Below are positions 62,781 to 64,000 of a stretch of DNA of 64,000 bases, one piece after another (position 1 is the stretch's first letter; every line of letters begins with the position of its first letter). The position numbers and the translations under genes were made by a program. Under the pieces are notes generated by a model. The model did not search any database. It saw nothing but the letters and a program-made list of their open reading frames with translations, and was not told where the DNA came from. This DNA is from Fodinibius salinus (GTDB taxonomy: Bacteria > Bacteroidota > Rhodothermia > Balneolales > Balneolaceae), in contig NZ_VNHY01000001.1 of NCBI RefSeq assembly GCF_008124865.1, positions 1,016,205-1,080,204 on the forward strand, written 5' to 3'.

Positions 62781-62840
62781 TTGAATTTCTTACCTATAAA
62801 ACATCTACAAAAAGCTATGTAGCTAATTCGTAATTGACCT

Positions 62841-63767
62841 TTAATATACCTCTACAAAAGTACGGTCAGAGGGTTTTACGTATCGTTTAAAATCTTTGTC
62901 ATTCCATTCGTCCGGTGCTTTTTCTGCCGCCGGCTCCCGGATATCCAAATATTGATCCAGGCCTTTTTTACCCAGCGCTTCATATATCCCATATTCCATG
63001 CCCTTTAATCCACAGATATACATGAGGGTATTTTCTTGATCCAGCAGCGGATCGAGCAGCTCAGACTCATCCCACAAACAGGTTTGTACATATTTTTTAG
63101 ATCCGTCATCACGTCGTGCTTCTCGGGAGATATGAGGCAAATAGTGAAAATTACCTACCTCTTCATCAAGCGGCTCAAAGTAATCAGCATAAAGCAGGTC
63201 GGTACGATAAGGACATCCGAAGACAAGTACAATCTCATTGGCATGCCCACTATCCATAAGCTCTTGAATCATTCCGCGATAAGGAGCAATACCGGTACCT
63301 GTCGCAAAAAATACGTAGTTGAAATCACCCGCATTTTCAGGTAGCAAAAATCGGCGGCCGCTGGGCCCCGTCATCTTCACCTTGTCCCCAGGTTCTAAAT
63401 CCGCCAGATAATTCGAACATACTCCCAAATAAAGCTGATTGTCTTGTAGTTCTTCAATCGTTCGCTTAACAGTGGTAGAAACGAGATTAGAATTACCCCC
63501 CTCTCCTTTTGTGGGAGAAGCAACAGAATAGAGCCGTAACTTATAGTCACGACCGCTGTCATTTTTGCCCGGTGGCAAGATACCTACCGACTGTCCTACT
63601 CGAATATGTCCTTCTAAATCTGTTCCGCCTACATCAAAAGTGACGTGACGCACAAAATTAGGACTACTCTCCTTGGTACATATCTTATTTTCAACAATAG
63701 GTACTTCAACCGGATCCTTGGGCGTACGTATATTTAATTCTACTTCTGGAAGCTTAATCTCGGACAT
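62841..63767 (-). CDS. Ferredoxin-NADP(+) reductase-like flavoprotein
   Basis: This 308-residue protein has the plant-type FNR fold: an FAD-binding RLYSVAS motif (78-84), an extended LVSTTVKRTIEEL and GVCSNYLADLEPGDKV segment, then the NADP-binding ATGTGIAPYRGMIQEL motif, VFGCPYRTDLLYADYF and LMYICGLKGMEYGIYEAL. The length and the C-terminal VEVY aromatic fit PetH-like enzymes. It would exchange electrons between ferredoxin or flavodoxin and NADPH. It is a lone gene; the ferredoxin partner is not adjacent. FixX at 27218 is not its partner on present evidence. Confidence 0.88.
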   Translation of the reverse strand: MSEIKLPEVELNIRTPKDPVEVPIVENKICTKESSPNFVRHVTFDVGGTDLEGHIRVGQSVGILPPGKNDSGRDYKLRLYSVASPTKGEGGNSNLVSTTVKRTIEELQDNQLYLGVCSNYLADLEPGDKVKMTGPSGRRFLLPENAGDFNYVFFATGTGIAPYRGMIQELMDSGHANEIVLVFGCPYRTDLLYADYFEPLDEEVGNFHYLPHISREARRDDGSKKYVQTCLWDESELLDPLLDQENTLMYICGLKGMEYGIYEALGKKGLDQYLDIREPAAEKAPDEWNDKDFKRYVKPSDRTFVEVY

Positions 63768-63922
63768 ACGACTAACTAAAAAACGTTATTTAGATTTAAT
63801 TTAAACGGCATCAAAGTTCCCAATAATCCTTTAAACAAACAAGTTATAGCAATGTATTTTCTATTCTGCCAATAAAAACCTGTCAGGGTTCAAAATACTG
63901 ACAGATCTGACCCATAATAAAA

Positions 63923-63950
63923 CCCGCAGCAGCTGTGACGCCACTGCGGG
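63923..63950 (-). terminator. Terminator of a minus-strand gene beyond the window
   Basis: CCCGCAG (63923-63929) pairs with CTGCGGG (63944-63950), and on the minus strand the hairpin is followed by TTTTATTATG. A gene ending just beyond it is implied: of the three frames at the window edge, two stop at about 63981-63989, but its identity cannot be told from 12 to 20 bases. Confidence 0.75.
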
Positions 63951-64000
63951 AAAAGATTATTTGATGACAAAAAGAGTTTACTACCGGTTAATCTTGGGTG

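Noticed and set aside
1..64000. CRISPR array, tRNA genes, rRNA genes, integrase or IS element
   Set aside because: No regularly spaced repeats, cloverleaf-like sequences, rRNA words, or recombinase/transposase genes were found by reading; the only repeat-bounded units are those listed.
63960..64000. Three-prime end of a gene at the right edge
   Set aside because: Too short to identify; only its probable terminator is reported.

Overview
The window comes from a moderately AT-rich Gram-negative bacterium. It most resembles the Balneolota/Rhodothermota side of the Bacteroidota (FCB) lineage. The evidence is a QNYPNPF-type C-terminal sorting domain on a giant secreted protein, a PorD-like (DUF4835) protein, a PorV/PorQ-like barrel, signal peptides ending in A-Q or G-Q, and frequent ATGA overlaps without strong Shine-Dalgarno sites. 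No rRNA or tRNA gene was seen. The species cannot be named from sequence alone.

Positions 1-11280 (minus strand) are a surface polysaccharide cluster. It holds a Wzz-like chain-length protein, a Wzx-like flippase, a Wzy-like polymerase, glycosyltransferases, an acetyltransferase, a methyltransferase, a polysaccharide deacetylase, a cut-off formyltransferase-like gene and three sulfotransferases. After a repeat-rich 2.4 kb stretch with a DUF4258/YgiT-type toxin-antitoxin pair (11281-13671) come cysN, cysD, cysC, cysQ and an SLC13-type anion transporter (13672-19845). These genes import and activate sulfate to PAPS and remove the by-product PAP. Together the two regions suggest a sulfated exopolysaccharide. 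A four-helix-bundle gene sits inside the sulfate block between inverted repeats.

Positions 19957-23827 carry outer-membrane and type IX secretion-related genes: a helix-hairpin-helix barrel protein, a PorV/PorQ-like protein and PorD. Positions 23951-30775 hold an ETF/FixABCX-type set and two acyl-CoA dehydrogenases, a module that passes electrons from acyl-CoA oxidation to the quinone pool. A 493-bp unit at 31131-31623, bounded by perfect 27-bp inverted repeats, contains a GIY-YIG nuclease gene. The dTDP-rhamnose operon (rfbA-D-C-B) follows on the minus strand at 31784-35025.

Positions 35305-56244 (plus strand) are a 21-kb surface-structure island. It starts with a 2538-residue multidomain secreted protein. 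Two tandem copies of a three-gene set resembling PilV/PilW/PilX minor pilins but lacking a recognisable prepilin leader come next. The island ends with a chaperone-usher-like locus: four small subunits that all end with a penultimate tyrosine, a PapD-like chaperone, and an usher-like protein carrying three SPOR-like repeats at its C terminus. This locus is the best candidate for an undescribed system.

Positions 56245-63767 (minus strand) return to housekeeping genes: pyruvate dehydrogenase E2, E1-beta and E1-alpha, alanyl-tRNA synthetase and a ferredoxin-NADP reductase-like flavoprotein.
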